Part shown: positions 13,515 to 20,856 of the stretch, in pieces
How positions within the stretch are numbered: position 1 is the stretch's first letter
Layout of the letters: every line of letters begins with the position of its first letter
DNA from: a virus
Length of the DNA stretch: 35,676 nt
Reading direction: 5' to 3' (one strand)
IMG/VR virus record: IMGVR_UViG_3300031237_000254
Location: 1-35,676 of that record
Program-made: the position numbers and the translations under genes
The notes under the pieces: model-generated
Seen by the model: only the letters and a program-made list of their open reading frames with translations
Databases searched by the model: none
Told to the model about the DNA's origin: nothing

Positions 13515-14525
13515 TCAATCTGAATCTGTACCCGATGTCGCGCCTCGTGTCTCCAGCTCCATCCGCGTGGTCAGCCCTTGATCACCCAGGCTGTGCGTGA
13601 CCTTCACCACCAGCCACTCGGTGCCGTCAATCGCGGGCTTGAAGCCAACCACCGTTACCGGCGTTTGCGGCATTAGCTCGGGTCGGCCAAGCGCCAGTGT
13701 CAGCTCGAACGTGGCCTTGCCACGCTCCATGCGCTGCTGCTCTGAGCGCGCTGCAGCCATGGCATCGGCTTCGCTTCCATAGGTGTCTTTCAGGCGCTTT
13801 TCGTCTTCCTCGCTGCCCACCAGCACACTGCGCTTTTCCGCTTGGTTCGGGTCGCTCCAGTAGGCGCGCACGCCGCTGTAGGCCCCGCGCTCGGCACTGT
13901 GGTATCGGTGCTGGTCGCCGGCAGCGCGGGTGATGTGCATGCTGCCCAGCGCGGCGCCGCCGCTGGTCTTGGTGCCGTTGATGGGGAGGAACAGCAGGTG
14001 CCCCTTTTTCACTGTGGCCACCGCGTCGTGCAGCTTGGCCAGGCGGCTCAGAAAGTGCAGGTCGCTCTCGTTGGTCTGGTCGATGTGCTCCACCTTTGTG
14101 GCGGCCAGGGCGCCGTCCACGCGCGGGGCAAGGCCGTGGCGCGCAGCAATTGCTTGCACGATGGTGCCCACGGTGGTGTCGTGCCAGCTCTTTTCGGTGC
14201 GCTGGCGCAGCTTGCGCTTCATGTCGGCGCTGCGCGCCTTGATGCTGATCTGGTCCGGCGCGCCGCTGTGCTCCACCTCGTCCACCTCAAAGCTGCCCTT
14301 GTCCACCAGCGGCTGGCCGCGCCAGCCCAGCTGCAGTTCGATGGTGGCGCCCTTGCGCGGCAGTGCGATCTGGCCGTCGTGGTCGGCCAGGGTCAGCTCC
14401 AGCGTGTCTACCGCGCCCTCGCGCCCCTCCGACAGCGTGAGGTTTTCCAGTCTCGGGTTCACCTTGCCGGTGATGTCCTGGCCGTTGACCACCAGGCGGT
14501 AGTCGGGCGCGGGGTGGCTGCTCAT
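13515..14525 (-). CDS. D: Phage late control protein D (tail baseplate hub)
   Basis: A 336-residue protein like P2 gpD (about 387 residues), the hub protein that caps the tail tube and links it to the spike. Family features are the start (YRLVVNGQDITGKVNPRLENLTLSEG), the ELTLADHDGQIALPRKGATIELQLGW beta segment, WHDTTVGTIVQAIAARHGL and the closing GLTTRMELETRG. It is the last gene of the leftward late tail operon; its ATG at 14525 overlaps the gpU stop by 4 bases. It ends only 5 bp from the DUF4160 promoter elements, which marks the edge between cargo and structural genes. Confidence 0.93.
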   Translation of the reverse strand: MSSHPAPDYRLVVNGQDITGKVNPRLENLTLSEGREGAVDTLELTLADHDGQIALPRKGATIELQLGWRGQPLVDKGSFEVDEVEHSGAPDQISIKARSADMKRKLRQRTEKSWHDTTVGTIVQAIAARHGLAPRVDGALAATKVEHIDQTNESDLHFLSRLAKLHDAVATVKKGHLLFLPINGTKTSGGAALGSMHITRAAGDQHRYHSAERGAYSGVRAYWSDPNQAEKRSVLVGSEEDEKRLKDTYGSEADAMAAARSEQQRMERGKATFELTLALGRPELMPQTPVTVVGFKPAIDGTEWLVVKVTHSLGDQGLTTRMELETRGATSGTDSD

Positions 14526-14959
14526 GCGCCACCCGCCTGAAAGTCGCCCAGCGCGCCCACGTTCACCGCCGCGCCGCTGCGCTGATCGTCCACGCGCTTG
14601 AGCTGCAGGTCGAACTCGATGCGCCGTGCGATGCCGTTGTCCAGGTGCAGCGTGCCGGTCTCGCTCACGCTTTCGATCACGTAGGCGCCAAACACTTCGC
14701 CTGTGCCCGACACCAGCGCCCAGGCCTGGCCGGTGTCGCCCATCGCGCGCAGCTCGGCAATTGATGCCGCGCGGCCCACCAGCTCGGGGCTGAGCACGCC
14801 GCTGAGCGTGATGGTGTCGTCGCCCGGCCCCGCGTACTGGTGCGCAGCGCGCGCGCCCACCCGGCTGCTGCTGGGGTGGCGCCACTGGGTTTGCCGCTTG
14901 AAGTCCTGGTAGGCCAGGGTGGTGAGGCCAAAAACAAATTGGCCCAGTGCCATCAGCAT
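14522..14959 (-). CDS. U: Phage tail protein U
   Basis: A 145-residue homologue of P2 gpU, which terminates the tail tube. Typical features are the opening MLMALGQFVFGLTTLAYQDF, QWRHPSSSRVGARAAHQY, ITLSGVLSPELVG and the GAYVIESVSETGTLHLDNG block with the final RRIEFDLQLKRVDD. The ATG at 14959 is preceded by AGGACCACCCC; a second in-frame ATG follows two codons later (14953). It lies between the tape measure and gpD, the same order as in P2. Confidence 0.93.
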   Translation of the reverse strand: MLMALGQFVFGLTTLAYQDFKRQTQWRHPSSSRVGARAAHQYAGPGDDTITLSGVLSPELVGRAASIAELRAMGDTGQAWALVSGTGEVFGAYVIESVSETGTLHLDNGIARRIEFDLQLKRVDDQRSGAAVNVGALGDFQAGGA

Positions 14960-14970
14960 GGGGTGGTCCT

Positions 14971-17547
14971 TTAATCGATGTCGCCCATGCGGGACAGGCG
15001 GCGCGACTGCTGGCTGCGCTCGCGCCGGTCCAGCTCGGCCGATACGGCGCGGGCAATGGCCTGCGCATCCATGCCCGGCGCGGCGTTGATGGTGATGGTG
15101 TAGGTGTTGCCACCGCTGCCGCCGGGCGCTGCTGCAGCGGACGCGCCCAGCGGTGCGCGGGTGTCCAGCCGCAGCGCTGCGGCGTCTGCCGCCATGGGCA
15201 TGGCCAGGGTGGCTGCCGTGGCCATGCCCAGGGCGGCATTGCGCACCGCGCCCTGGCCACCGGCGATGCCCAGGGCTGCGCCCTCGCTGATCCAGCCGCC
15301 GTATTGCATGAACACCTTGGAGGGCGATGCAATGCCCAGCTTCTCGCGGAACCATGCGCCCACGGCGTCGGCCGCACCCACCACCGCCTCGCGCACGGCG
15401 GCCAGTCGGCTGGTGATGCCGTTCATCAGGCCAGACATCAAATCTGCCCCCGCGCCGAAGAATCGGTCTTTCAGGCCCACCAGGCTTTGCCACAGCGCGG
15501 CGGCGCCGGCGGCCGTGCTGGCCCACCAGGCCGACACCGCGCCTGACAGCTGCTGCCAGATGGCCAGCAACCCGCCCTTGATGCCGTCCCAGTTACGCCA
15601 CACCATGTAGGCGGCCGCGGCCAGCAGGGCGAGCACCGCCACGATGGGGTTGGCGATCAGGAACACCGCCAGCGCGCGCAGTCCGCCAAGCAGCAGCGCC
15701 GCACCGCCGCGCAGGAACGCGAACGCACGGCCTGCCAGGAAGCCCAGCCGGTAGAGAAGGCCCATGACGGGACCTGCGGCCTTGGTGGCCACGTTTGCGG
15801 CCGAGAGCGCCAGGGAATACTTGGCCACCGCATAGCGCAGCAGCAGCAGTGGCGCTGCCACGCCCGCGTAGGCGAGCGCCAGCGCACCCGCACCGATCAC
15901 CAGAGCCGCCAGCACGCCCACCATGCGCAGCGCCCACTTCACCAGCTCGGGGTTCTCGCGCACCCATTCACCCACCGCGCTGGCTACTTCGCCCAGGCTG
16001 TTGGCCAGGCGAACCAGATCGGGGGCAACGGTCGCCCCCATGTCCTTGAGCATGTTGGTGAAGCTGCCCTCTGCGGCCTCGATGGACGCCGACACGGTGC
16101 CCAGCTGCTCATCCACCCGCTTGCGCAGATCGGCCTGCGCCTGCATCTTGGCGTCCACCTCGCGGTAGCCGTCCACGCCCTTGGCCATCAGGGTGTTGAG
16201 CACCTGCAAGGTTTCGGCGTCGTCGCCAAACAGGGCCTTGACCACGCCCACGCGCTGCACGCTGTTGAGTGCCTTGAGCTTGTCGAGCTGGGTGAACATC
16301 TGGTCAATGCCGCCAAACTCGCCCTTGCCGTTGGTGAAGTCCAGCTTGAACCCCGCGCCTGCATCTTGCAGTGCCGCGTTGGCCTTGCCCAGCTTCTTGG
16401 CATCCAGCCCGGCCTGGAAGACTTTGCGAATGGCGTTGCCCGCGGACTCTCCCGCCATGCCGCTTTGGTCCATCATGACCAGCAAGGGGGCCAGTTTGCG
16501 CGCGGCGCCCAGCCCTTTCTCTCCGATCACATCCAGCACGGGCGACATTTTTGTGAAGCCCTGCAGCATGTTGCCGCTGTCCACGCCCAGGTAAAAGCCC
16601 CGCTGAATCAGGTCCGTCAGGCCCATCATGTCGCCCTCGGCGGTTTGCGTGGCGTCCTGCAGCTTGGCCGCGAATTCTGCGGCGGCGGTGACCGGCATGC
16701 GCAGCTGTACGCCCAGGTACGCGGCCGACTCCCCTAGACCGCCCAGAATGGTTTTTGCGCTCATGCCCTGGCGGCGCAGCATGGTCATCATTTCGATGAA
16801 ATCCGCCGTGGTGCCGGGCAGCCGGTCGCCCAGGCGGGTGGCCAGTTCCAGGATCTGCCCGTATTCAGCGGGCACGCCGCCATTGGCCTGCATCATGGAC
16901 GCGCGCAACTGCGTTTGCGCATCCTCGGCGGGCATGAATGCGCCCACCACGGAGCGCAGCGGCGCGGCGATCTTGCTGCCGGCGGCCATGGCGGCGGCGC
17001 CGCCCGCGCCCACCATGCCCACGCGCATCATGTCTTTGCCGTGCTTTTCGTTCAGCTCGGCCAGCTTGCGTTGTTGCCTGGCCAACCCATCGAAGGCGGT
17101 TTTTTGCTGTTTAACAGCAGCAGTTGTTTGCTCAATCTCCCCGCGCAACCGGCTCTGCGCCGCGCTCAGGTTGCCTGTAACGCCCATGGCATTGAGCGCG
17201 CCCCGTGCTTTGATGGCCGCCGCCTTTTGCACTTCCATTGCCTCGGATAGCTTGCGCACCCCCCTTTCTTCGCGCTGGAGCTGCGCGGCCGTGGCGGTGC
17301 CGCTGGCTTTCATGCCTGCCAGCAGGTTCTGTTTTACCTTCAGGGCGTTGTTCAGCCGCGCCAATTCGGCCGCGTGCTTCTGCACGTTGCCCACGGCGGC
17401 CTGCTGTTCGTTCAGTTCCTTGAGCCGGTCGCGGGCGGCCTTGAGGGCGCGGGCAGTATCGCCACTGGCACCGCTGATGCGCTTCATGGGTGCGAGCACC
17501 CGCTCGGCCATGTCCAGCACCACGCGCAGGCGCAGGCTATCGGCCAT
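14971..17547 (-). CDS. T: Tail tape measure protein T
   Basis: An 858-residue tape measure protein, close to P2 gpT (about 815). The N-terminal ~180 residues are coiled-coil (LKELNEQQAAVGNVQKHAAELARLN, QTTAAVKQQKTAFDGLARQQRKLAELNEKHG). The TP901-type core follows (residues ~200-480, e.g. AEDAQTQLRASMMQANG, MLRRQGMSAKTILGGLGE). Hydrophobic segments appear near 560-660 (VLAALVIGAGALALAYAGVAAPLLLL; FLIANPIVAVLALLAAAAYMVW). It sets tail length and probably forms the DNA channel. The start at 17547 (MADSLRLRV) aligns with P2 gpT; ATG at 17559 is possible and adds four residues. Confidence 0.93.
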   Translation of the reverse strand: MADSLRLRVVLDMAERVLAPMKRISGASGDTARALKAARDRLKELNEQQAAVGNVQKHAAELARLNNALKVKQNLLAGMKASGTATAAQLQREERGVRKLSEAMEVQKAAAIKARGALNAMGVTGNLSAAQSRLRGEIEQTTAAVKQQKTAFDGLARQQRKLAELNEKHGKDMMRVGMVGAGGAAAMAAGSKIAAPLRSVVGAFMPAEDAQTQLRASMMQANGGVPAEYGQILELATRLGDRLPGTTADFIEMMTMLRRQGMSAKTILGGLGESAAYLGVQLRMPVTAAAEFAAKLQDATQTAEGDMMGLTDLIQRGFYLGVDSGNMLQGFTKMSPVLDVIGEKGLGAARKLAPLLVMMDQSGMAGESAGNAIRKVFQAGLDAKKLGKANAALQDAGAGFKLDFTNGKGEFGGIDQMFTQLDKLKALNSVQRVGVVKALFGDDAETLQVLNTLMAKGVDGYREVDAKMQAQADLRKRVDEQLGTVSASIEAAEGSFTNMLKDMGATVAPDLVRLANSLGEVASAVGEWVRENPELVKWALRMVGVLAALVIGAGALALAYAGVAAPLLLLRYAVAKYSLALSAANVATKAAGPVMGLLYRLGFLAGRAFAFLRGGAALLLGGLRALAVFLIANPIVAVLALLAAAAYMVWRNWDGIKGGLLAIWQQLSGAVSAWWASTAAGAAALWQSLVGLKDRFFGAGADLMSGLMNGITSRLAAVREAVVGAADAVGAWFREKLGIASPSKVFMQYGGWISEGAALGIAGGQGAVRNAALGMATAATLAMPMAADAAALRLDTRAPLGASAAAAPGGSGGNTYTITINAAPGMDAQAIARAVSAELDRRERSQQSRRLSRMGDID

Positions 17548-17580
17548 GGTGCCCCCCATGGCGGCACAGGGTCAGGCCGC

Positions 17581-17811
17581 TCAGCGGCCGAGCAAATGGC
17601 CGGCGTGCGCGGCGTTGGCGCGGGCCTGCAATGCCTGGGCCTCGACCAACAAGGCCTCTGCCTCGGCCAGCAGGGCCTGTGTCTCTTGCAGGTCGGCCTG
17701 GCTGGGCGACGGTGCCAGCCACGCCAGCAGCCCGATGGGCGCCAGCAGCCACAGCGCCGCCCATACGGCCAAGGCGGCGATCAGCAGGTAGGCGAGGGCG
17801 GTCAAAAGCAT
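17581..17811 (-). CDS. Small membrane protein between E' and T
   Basis: A 76-residue protein with a long N-terminal hydrophobic region (residues ~2-35, TALAYLLIAALAVWAALWLLAPIGLLAWLA), enough for one or two membrane helices, followed by an alanine/glutamate-rich helix with heptad character (LQETQALLAEAEALLVEAQALQARAN). It lies between E' and the tape measure, where P2 has no separate gene. Possible roles are a chaperone for the tape measure or a membrane-acting moron; nothing in the sequence decides this. The ribosome site is weak. Confidence 0.65.
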   Translation of the reverse strand: MLLTALAYLLIAALAVWAALWLLAPIGLLAWLAPSPSQADLQETQALLAEAEALLVEAQALQARANAAHAGHLLGR

Positions 17812-17830
17812 GGTTCATTGTTGCACAGGG

Positions 17831-17947
17831 TCAGTCTTGTGGTTCGTGGCGCATGCGGGCGCGCTCGCGCCACTGCATCATCTCTGGCAGGGTGAAGCCG
17901 GCCATGTCGGCCGGCGTCCATCCAAACACCATGGCCAGGTCGGCCAT
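17831..17947 (-). CDS. E': Tail assembly chaperone part E' (GpE family, frameshift domain)
   Basis: This is the C-terminal part of the E+E' product (MADLAMVFGWTPADMAGFTL... type, 38 residues if started at the internal ATG 17947). The GpE signature DLAMVFGW-P-DM--L-L-E---WRERA is clear. In P2 it is made mainly as an extension of E by -1 frameshifting. Here the -1 frame is open from the slippery site at 17995-18001 to the stop at 17831 and would give a 157-residue fusion. Both products act as chaperones for the tape measure during tail assembly. Confidence 0.88.
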   Translation of the reverse strand: MADLAMVFGWTPADMAGFTLPEMMQWRERARMRHEPQD

Positions 17948-17955
17948 GGCGTCCT

Positions 17956-18303
17956 CTACTCGCTCAGGAAGTCCTTCTTCTGCTCCTTCGTCAGCAAAAA
18001 ACCGACCACCACCGTGCCCAGGTTCACCAAATCGGCAGGGTCCAGGCTGGCCATGTCCTGCTTGTGCAGCATGGGAGCGGTGATGCGCGGCAGCACGGCC
18101 TGCAGGGCGTCCACCTTCATCTGCAGCAGCTCGGCCAGGCTGACGCCGCGCAGCTCGCCTGCCGTGGGCTTGCGCAGGGTTACGCTGGTGATGTGGCTGT
18201 CGCCGCGCTTGATGGGCGTTTCGAGCTGCACGGTGTTGGGGTCTTGCTTGTCCGCCACGTCGGTGGCTTCGGCGGTTGCTGCCAGGTTGTCTTGGGTCTT
18301 CAT
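17956..18303 (-). CDS. E: Tail assembly protein E
   Basis: A 115-residue protein of the P2 gpE / gp41-like tail assembly family (VQLETPIKRGDSHITSVTLRKPTAGELRGVSLAEL; later MASLDPADLVNLGTVVVGFLL). It is the upstream partner of the frameshift pair. Near its end (VVGFLLTKEQ) the codons GGT TTT TTG form the slippery site T-TTT-TTG, at which part of the ribosomes should shift -1 into E'. The zero-frame product ends 13 codons after the slip. Position between FII and T matches P2. Confidence 0.92.
   Translation of the reverse strand: MKTQDNLAATAEATDVADKQDPNTVQLETPIKRGDSHITSVTLRKPTAGELRGVSLAELLQMKVDALQAVLPRITAPMLHKQDMASLDPADLVNLGTVVVGFLLTKEQKKDFLSE
17995..18001 (-). promoter_or_regulatory. Programmed -1 frameshift site, E to E+E'
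   Basis: On the minus strand the heptamer T-TTT-TTG (plus strand CAAAAAA) is in the correct phase of gene E (GGT TTT TTG). P2 uses the same T6G heptamer. After slipping, translation continues in the frame that contains ADEGAEEGLPERVEDA and then the GpE family sequence. The fusion is 103 residues of E plus 54 residues of the -1 frame. Confidence 0.88.
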
Positions 18304-18342
18304 GGTTCAGGTCCGGATGTGTTGGGTCAGGGCGGTCGGAGG

Positions 18343-18852
18343 TCAAATGCCCATGGCAGCGCGCACGCCCGCCAGGCGGTCTTCTCCGCCCACGACTTCG
18401 ATCATGTTCACAAAGTCGATCTCGATCACGGTCGTGCCGTCGATGGCCAGCTTGTAGTAGCTCAGTGCGGTCTTGACCTTGAACTGGGTGGCGTCTCCGG
18501 GCTTGGCGCTGCCGGGGTCGATCTCTTCGTGGCGGCCGCGCACGGTCACTTCGAGCGACTGCACCTCTTCGCTGTCGTCGGCCTGCAGCGCTCCGGCAAA
18601 GCGCAGCAGCACGGCGTCGTGCCGGGCTGCGCCCCATTGCTCGTAGGCGGCGCGGATGTGGCCGGCGGCCGTCCACTCCAGCTCCAGGCCTTCCATTCCC
18701 AGGTCTGTTTTTACCGGGCCGTTCATGCCGCCAGAGCGGTAATCGTCCATCTTGCGCTTGAGCGTGGGCAGCTTGACTTCGGGCACTTCGCCCACGTAGC
18801 TGATGCCGTCGACGAACAGCGCAAAGTTTTTCAGGGTGCGGGGCAATCCCAT
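18343..18852 (-). CDS. FII: Major tail tube protein FII
   Basis: A 169-residue protein of the P2 FII family (about 172 residues in P2), which stacks as hexamers to form the inner tail tube. Family features: MGLPRTLKNFALFVDGISYVG, EVKLPTLKRKMDDYRSGGMNGPV, and the C-terminal KTALSYYKLAIDGTTVIEIDFVNMIEVVGG. Start and length agree well with the family. It lies 35 bp after the sheath gene on the same transcript. No oddities seen. Confidence 0.95.
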   Translation of the reverse strand: MGLPRTLKNFALFVDGISYVGEVPEVKLPTLKRKMDDYRSGGMNGPVKTDLGMEGLELEWTAAGHIRAAYEQWGAARHDAVLLRFAGALQADDSEEVQSLEVTVRGRHEEIDPGSAKPGDATQFKVKTALSYYKLAIDGTTVIEIDFVNMIEVVGGEDRLAGVRAAMGI

Positions 18853-18887
18853 GGTGATTCCTCAGTGTGTTGGGGTGGTGGTGTGGG

Positions 18888-20084
18888 TTATTGGCCAGCG
18901 GCCACGCGCGCGGCGAAGTCGGCGAAGTAGCGGTCGGTGATGCGCTGGCGGAAAGTGAGGTCTTCGATGGGCGGGATGGGCGTGTAGTCGTAGTCGATCA
19001 CCAGCTTTCCCTCTTTCAGCGTGGCGCTCTGGTTGATCTCTTCGTCGTACCAGGCCTGGCCGTCGAGGATGTAGCCGCCCGTCTTGAGCTCACGGAACTT
19101 GGCGTTCACGCCTTCCAGAATGTCCTTGACGATGCTGGGGTGCAGCGGCTTGTCCACGGCCCACATGTGCGCCTCGGCAATGCTGTCGGCCAGCACCTGG
19201 GCGGTGCGCACGGCCGATTCGAAAGAAAACAGCGGTTCGTCCGAGCAGGTGCGCGAGCCCCAGAAGCGGTAGCCGTCGCGGTTGACCAGCGTGGTCACGT
19301 CGGCGGCGTTGAGCAGCCCGGCGTCAGTAGCGGGGTTTTGCAGGTCCCAGTAGATGTCGCGGCTGATGCCGGTAACGCCCTGCACGCCGATGTTGGACAG
19401 CGTCTTGTGCCAGCCGGTGTCCATGTCGATCTTGGCGCGCAGGCCCAGGGCGTAGGCGGTGGCGGGCGCCTCCACGGTGGCGTTGGTCACGGTGTCCCAG
19501 CGCTGGAAGTTGGGGTGTATCACCATCAGCTCGCGCGCGCTGAAGTTGGCGCGGTAGAGCGTGGCGGCCTCCACGGTCTCGGCGCCGTCGGTGCTGGCGT
19601 AGGCGAAGGCGCGCAGCTGCTGGGCAATGGCGGCCAGCGCGGTGGCCACGGGCAGGGTGTCCAGGCCCGGCGCACCCAGGATGCGCGGCTTGACGCCCAG
19701 CTTGGCGGGTGCGGCCAGCAGCGCTTTCATGCCGGTGTACTGGCCGTTGGGCAGCACTTCGCCGATCACGTTGCTGGTGAGGTCTGCGGCCTTGTCTTCG
19801 GGCGTTTCGCCCACGCCGTCCGGCACGCGCACCACCACGATGATGGGGCGGCACTGCTGGCTGATGGCATCGAGCGATGCCGCCAGCGTGCCCGACGTGC
19901 CGGCCTTGCCCAGCGCGGCGAACACGTTGGTGACCAGCACCGGGGTGTCGAACGGGAATGCCGTGGCGTCGGCGTCGGGCGCCGTGGCCACCAAGCCGAT
20001 GATGGCTGTGGAGATGGTGCGGATGGCGCGCACGCCCTCGGTCAGTTCGAGGACGCGGACGCCGTGGTGGTATTCAGTGGCCAT
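18888..20084 (-). CDS. FI: Contractile tail sheath protein FI
   Basis: A 398-residue sheath protein, nearly the same length as P2 gpFI (396). The opening TEYHHGVRVLELTEGVRAIRTISTAIIGLVATAPDAD and the later FWGSRTCSDEPLFSFESAVRTAQVLADSIAEAHMWAVD segment are characteristic of P2-type sheaths. It contracts to drive the tube through the envelope. The start is set at 20084 (MATEYHHG) because it matches the family; an in-frame ATG at 20120 would add 12 unusual residues. A TGT-N13-ACA element 76-94 bp upstream of the start (20160-20178) suggests an Ogr-type late promoter. Confidence 0.95.
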   Translation of the reverse strand: MATEYHHGVRVLELTEGVRAIRTISTAIIGLVATAPDADATAFPFDTPVLVTNVFAALGKAGTSGTLAASLDAISQQCRPIIVVVRVPDGVGETPEDKAADLTSNVIGEVLPNGQYTGMKALLAAPAKLGVKPRILGAPGLDTLPVATALAAIAQQLRAFAYASTDGAETVEAATLYRANFSARELMVIHPNFQRWDTVTNATVEAPATAYALGLRAKIDMDTGWHKTLSNIGVQGVTGISRDIYWDLQNPATDAGLLNAADVTTLVNRDGYRFWGSRTCSDEPLFSFESAVRTAQVLADSIAEAHMWAVDKPLHPSIVKDILEGVNAKFRELKTGGYILDGQAWYDEEINQSATLKEGKLVIDYDYTPIPPIEDLTFRQRITDRYFADFAARVAAGQ

Positions 20085-20159
20085 GAGGGTGCGGTGGTGG
20101 GAGTGGATGAATCCCCCCAAGGGTGCCCGTCCTCATGCGCGCGCGCCAGCGCGGGTGGT

Positions 20160-20178
20160 TGTGGCTGGGTGATCTACA
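20160..20178 (-). promoter_or_regulatory. Candidate Ogr-type activator site upstream of FI
   Basis: Read on the minus strand the 19-mer is TGTAGATCACCCAGCCACA, i.e. TGT-N13-ACA. Its centre (20169) is 85 bp before the FI start; with activator binding around -55, as in P2 late promoters, transcription would begin near 20114, leaving a ~30-base leader. It shares T7, C12, C15 and the end C/G-ACA with the elements at 26823 and 32778. Confidence 0.5.
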
Positions 20179-20796
20179 TCAGACGGCCTGCACAGCAACC
20201 CATTGCGCTGGGTCGAAGGACTGCAGTTCATCCAGGTCCAGCGATTCCAGGGCGGCTTTCATGGCGCGCTGCCCTGCGTGGATATCGAAGCCGCGCAGCA
20301 CGATGGCCGTTTCGTGCGCCGCGTTGAGCATGCGCAGGTCGGCCAGCGACACGGGTACGTCGTTGTTGTCGGCGTCGGTCCAGAAAAAGCCCTCGGGCAG
20401 CGCCGTGAGCGCAACCACAGGCTGCAGGCGCTGGCGCGTCTGCAGGCCGCCGTCCCAGCGGCGTGCAGCGTGCTCGAACACGATGTTTGCGCGCTCCTGG
20501 CTGTCGCGCCAGGCCTCGATGCGCGCATGCGCAGCCGCCTGGGCTTTTTGGCGCCTCAGCGCCTGCGAAGCGGGGTAGGCCACTTCCCCCAGGAGCTGCG
20601 CCGCGGTTGTGTCGCAGGCGGGAATCTCTTCGGCCTGGCCTGGCGCCTGCACGGCGACGAACAGGCCGCTCTCGCGGTAGTCCGCTGGCACGGACCACAC
20701 GCGCACCAGGGCATCCACGGGCACGGGCGGCAACTCGATGGTGTCGGTCGATTCTCCGCGTGTCACCGTCAGGGTCTGGTCTTCAATTTTCAGCAT
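20179..20796 (-). CDS. DUF4376 protein, fibre-associated
   Basis: A 205-residue protein. The second half carries the DUF4376 pattern seen in fibre-assembly-type proteins of P2-like and Mu-like phages: AAHARIEAWRDSQERANIVFEHAARRWDGG, TALPEGFFWTDADNNDVPVSLADLRML, and a helical end. The first ~70 residues form a short beta-rich domain (MLKIEDQTLTVTRGESTDTIEL). It is directly downstream of the fibre gene, as are tail-fibre assembly chaperones, so a chaperone role for the fibre is likely. AAGGA precedes the ATG at 20796; open sequence upstream includes the hairpin at 20817. Confidence 0.8.
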   Translation of the reverse strand: MLKIEDQTLTVTRGESTDTIELPPVPVDALVRVWSVPADYRESGLFVAVQAPGQAEEIPACDTTAAQLLGEVAYPASQALRRQKAQAAAHARIEAWRDSQERANIVFEHAARRWDGGLQTRQRLQPVVALTALPEGFFWTDADNNDVPVSLADLRMLNAAHETAIVLRGFDIHAGQRAMKAALESLDLDELQSFDPAQWVAVQAV

Positions 20797-20816
20797 GGTT
20801 TTTTCCTTGAAATGCA

Positions 20817-20839
20817 CCCCACGCGCTCGGCGCGTGGGG
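20817..20839. repeat. GC-rich hairpin downstream of fibre gene
   Basis: A perfect 10-bp inverted repeat CCCCACGCGC-tcg-GCGCGTGGGG begins 17 bp after the fibre stop codon. There is no U-run after it on the minus strand, so a simple intrinsic terminator is unlikely. GC-rich hairpins at this position are known to assist retrohoming in diversity-generating retroelement targets; here the role is open. It could also weaken read-through to the DUF4376 gene. Confidence 0.6.
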
Positions 20840-20856
20840 CATAAGAACATGGTGCG

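Noticed and set aside
14526-15377. N-terminal extension of gene D to a 620-residue frame
   Set aside because: The added part overlaps U and T in another frame and is Pro/Arg/Ala-rich nonsense; the D family begins at 14525.
16628-20327. Long rightward frames opposite T, E, FII and FI
   Set aside because: The same antisense effect: Ala/Arg/Ser- or Gly/His/Val-rich translations without motifs, opposite well-identified tail genes.
20817-20839. Intrinsic terminator after the fibre gene
   Set aside because: The stem is strong, but no U-run follows it on the transcribed strand.
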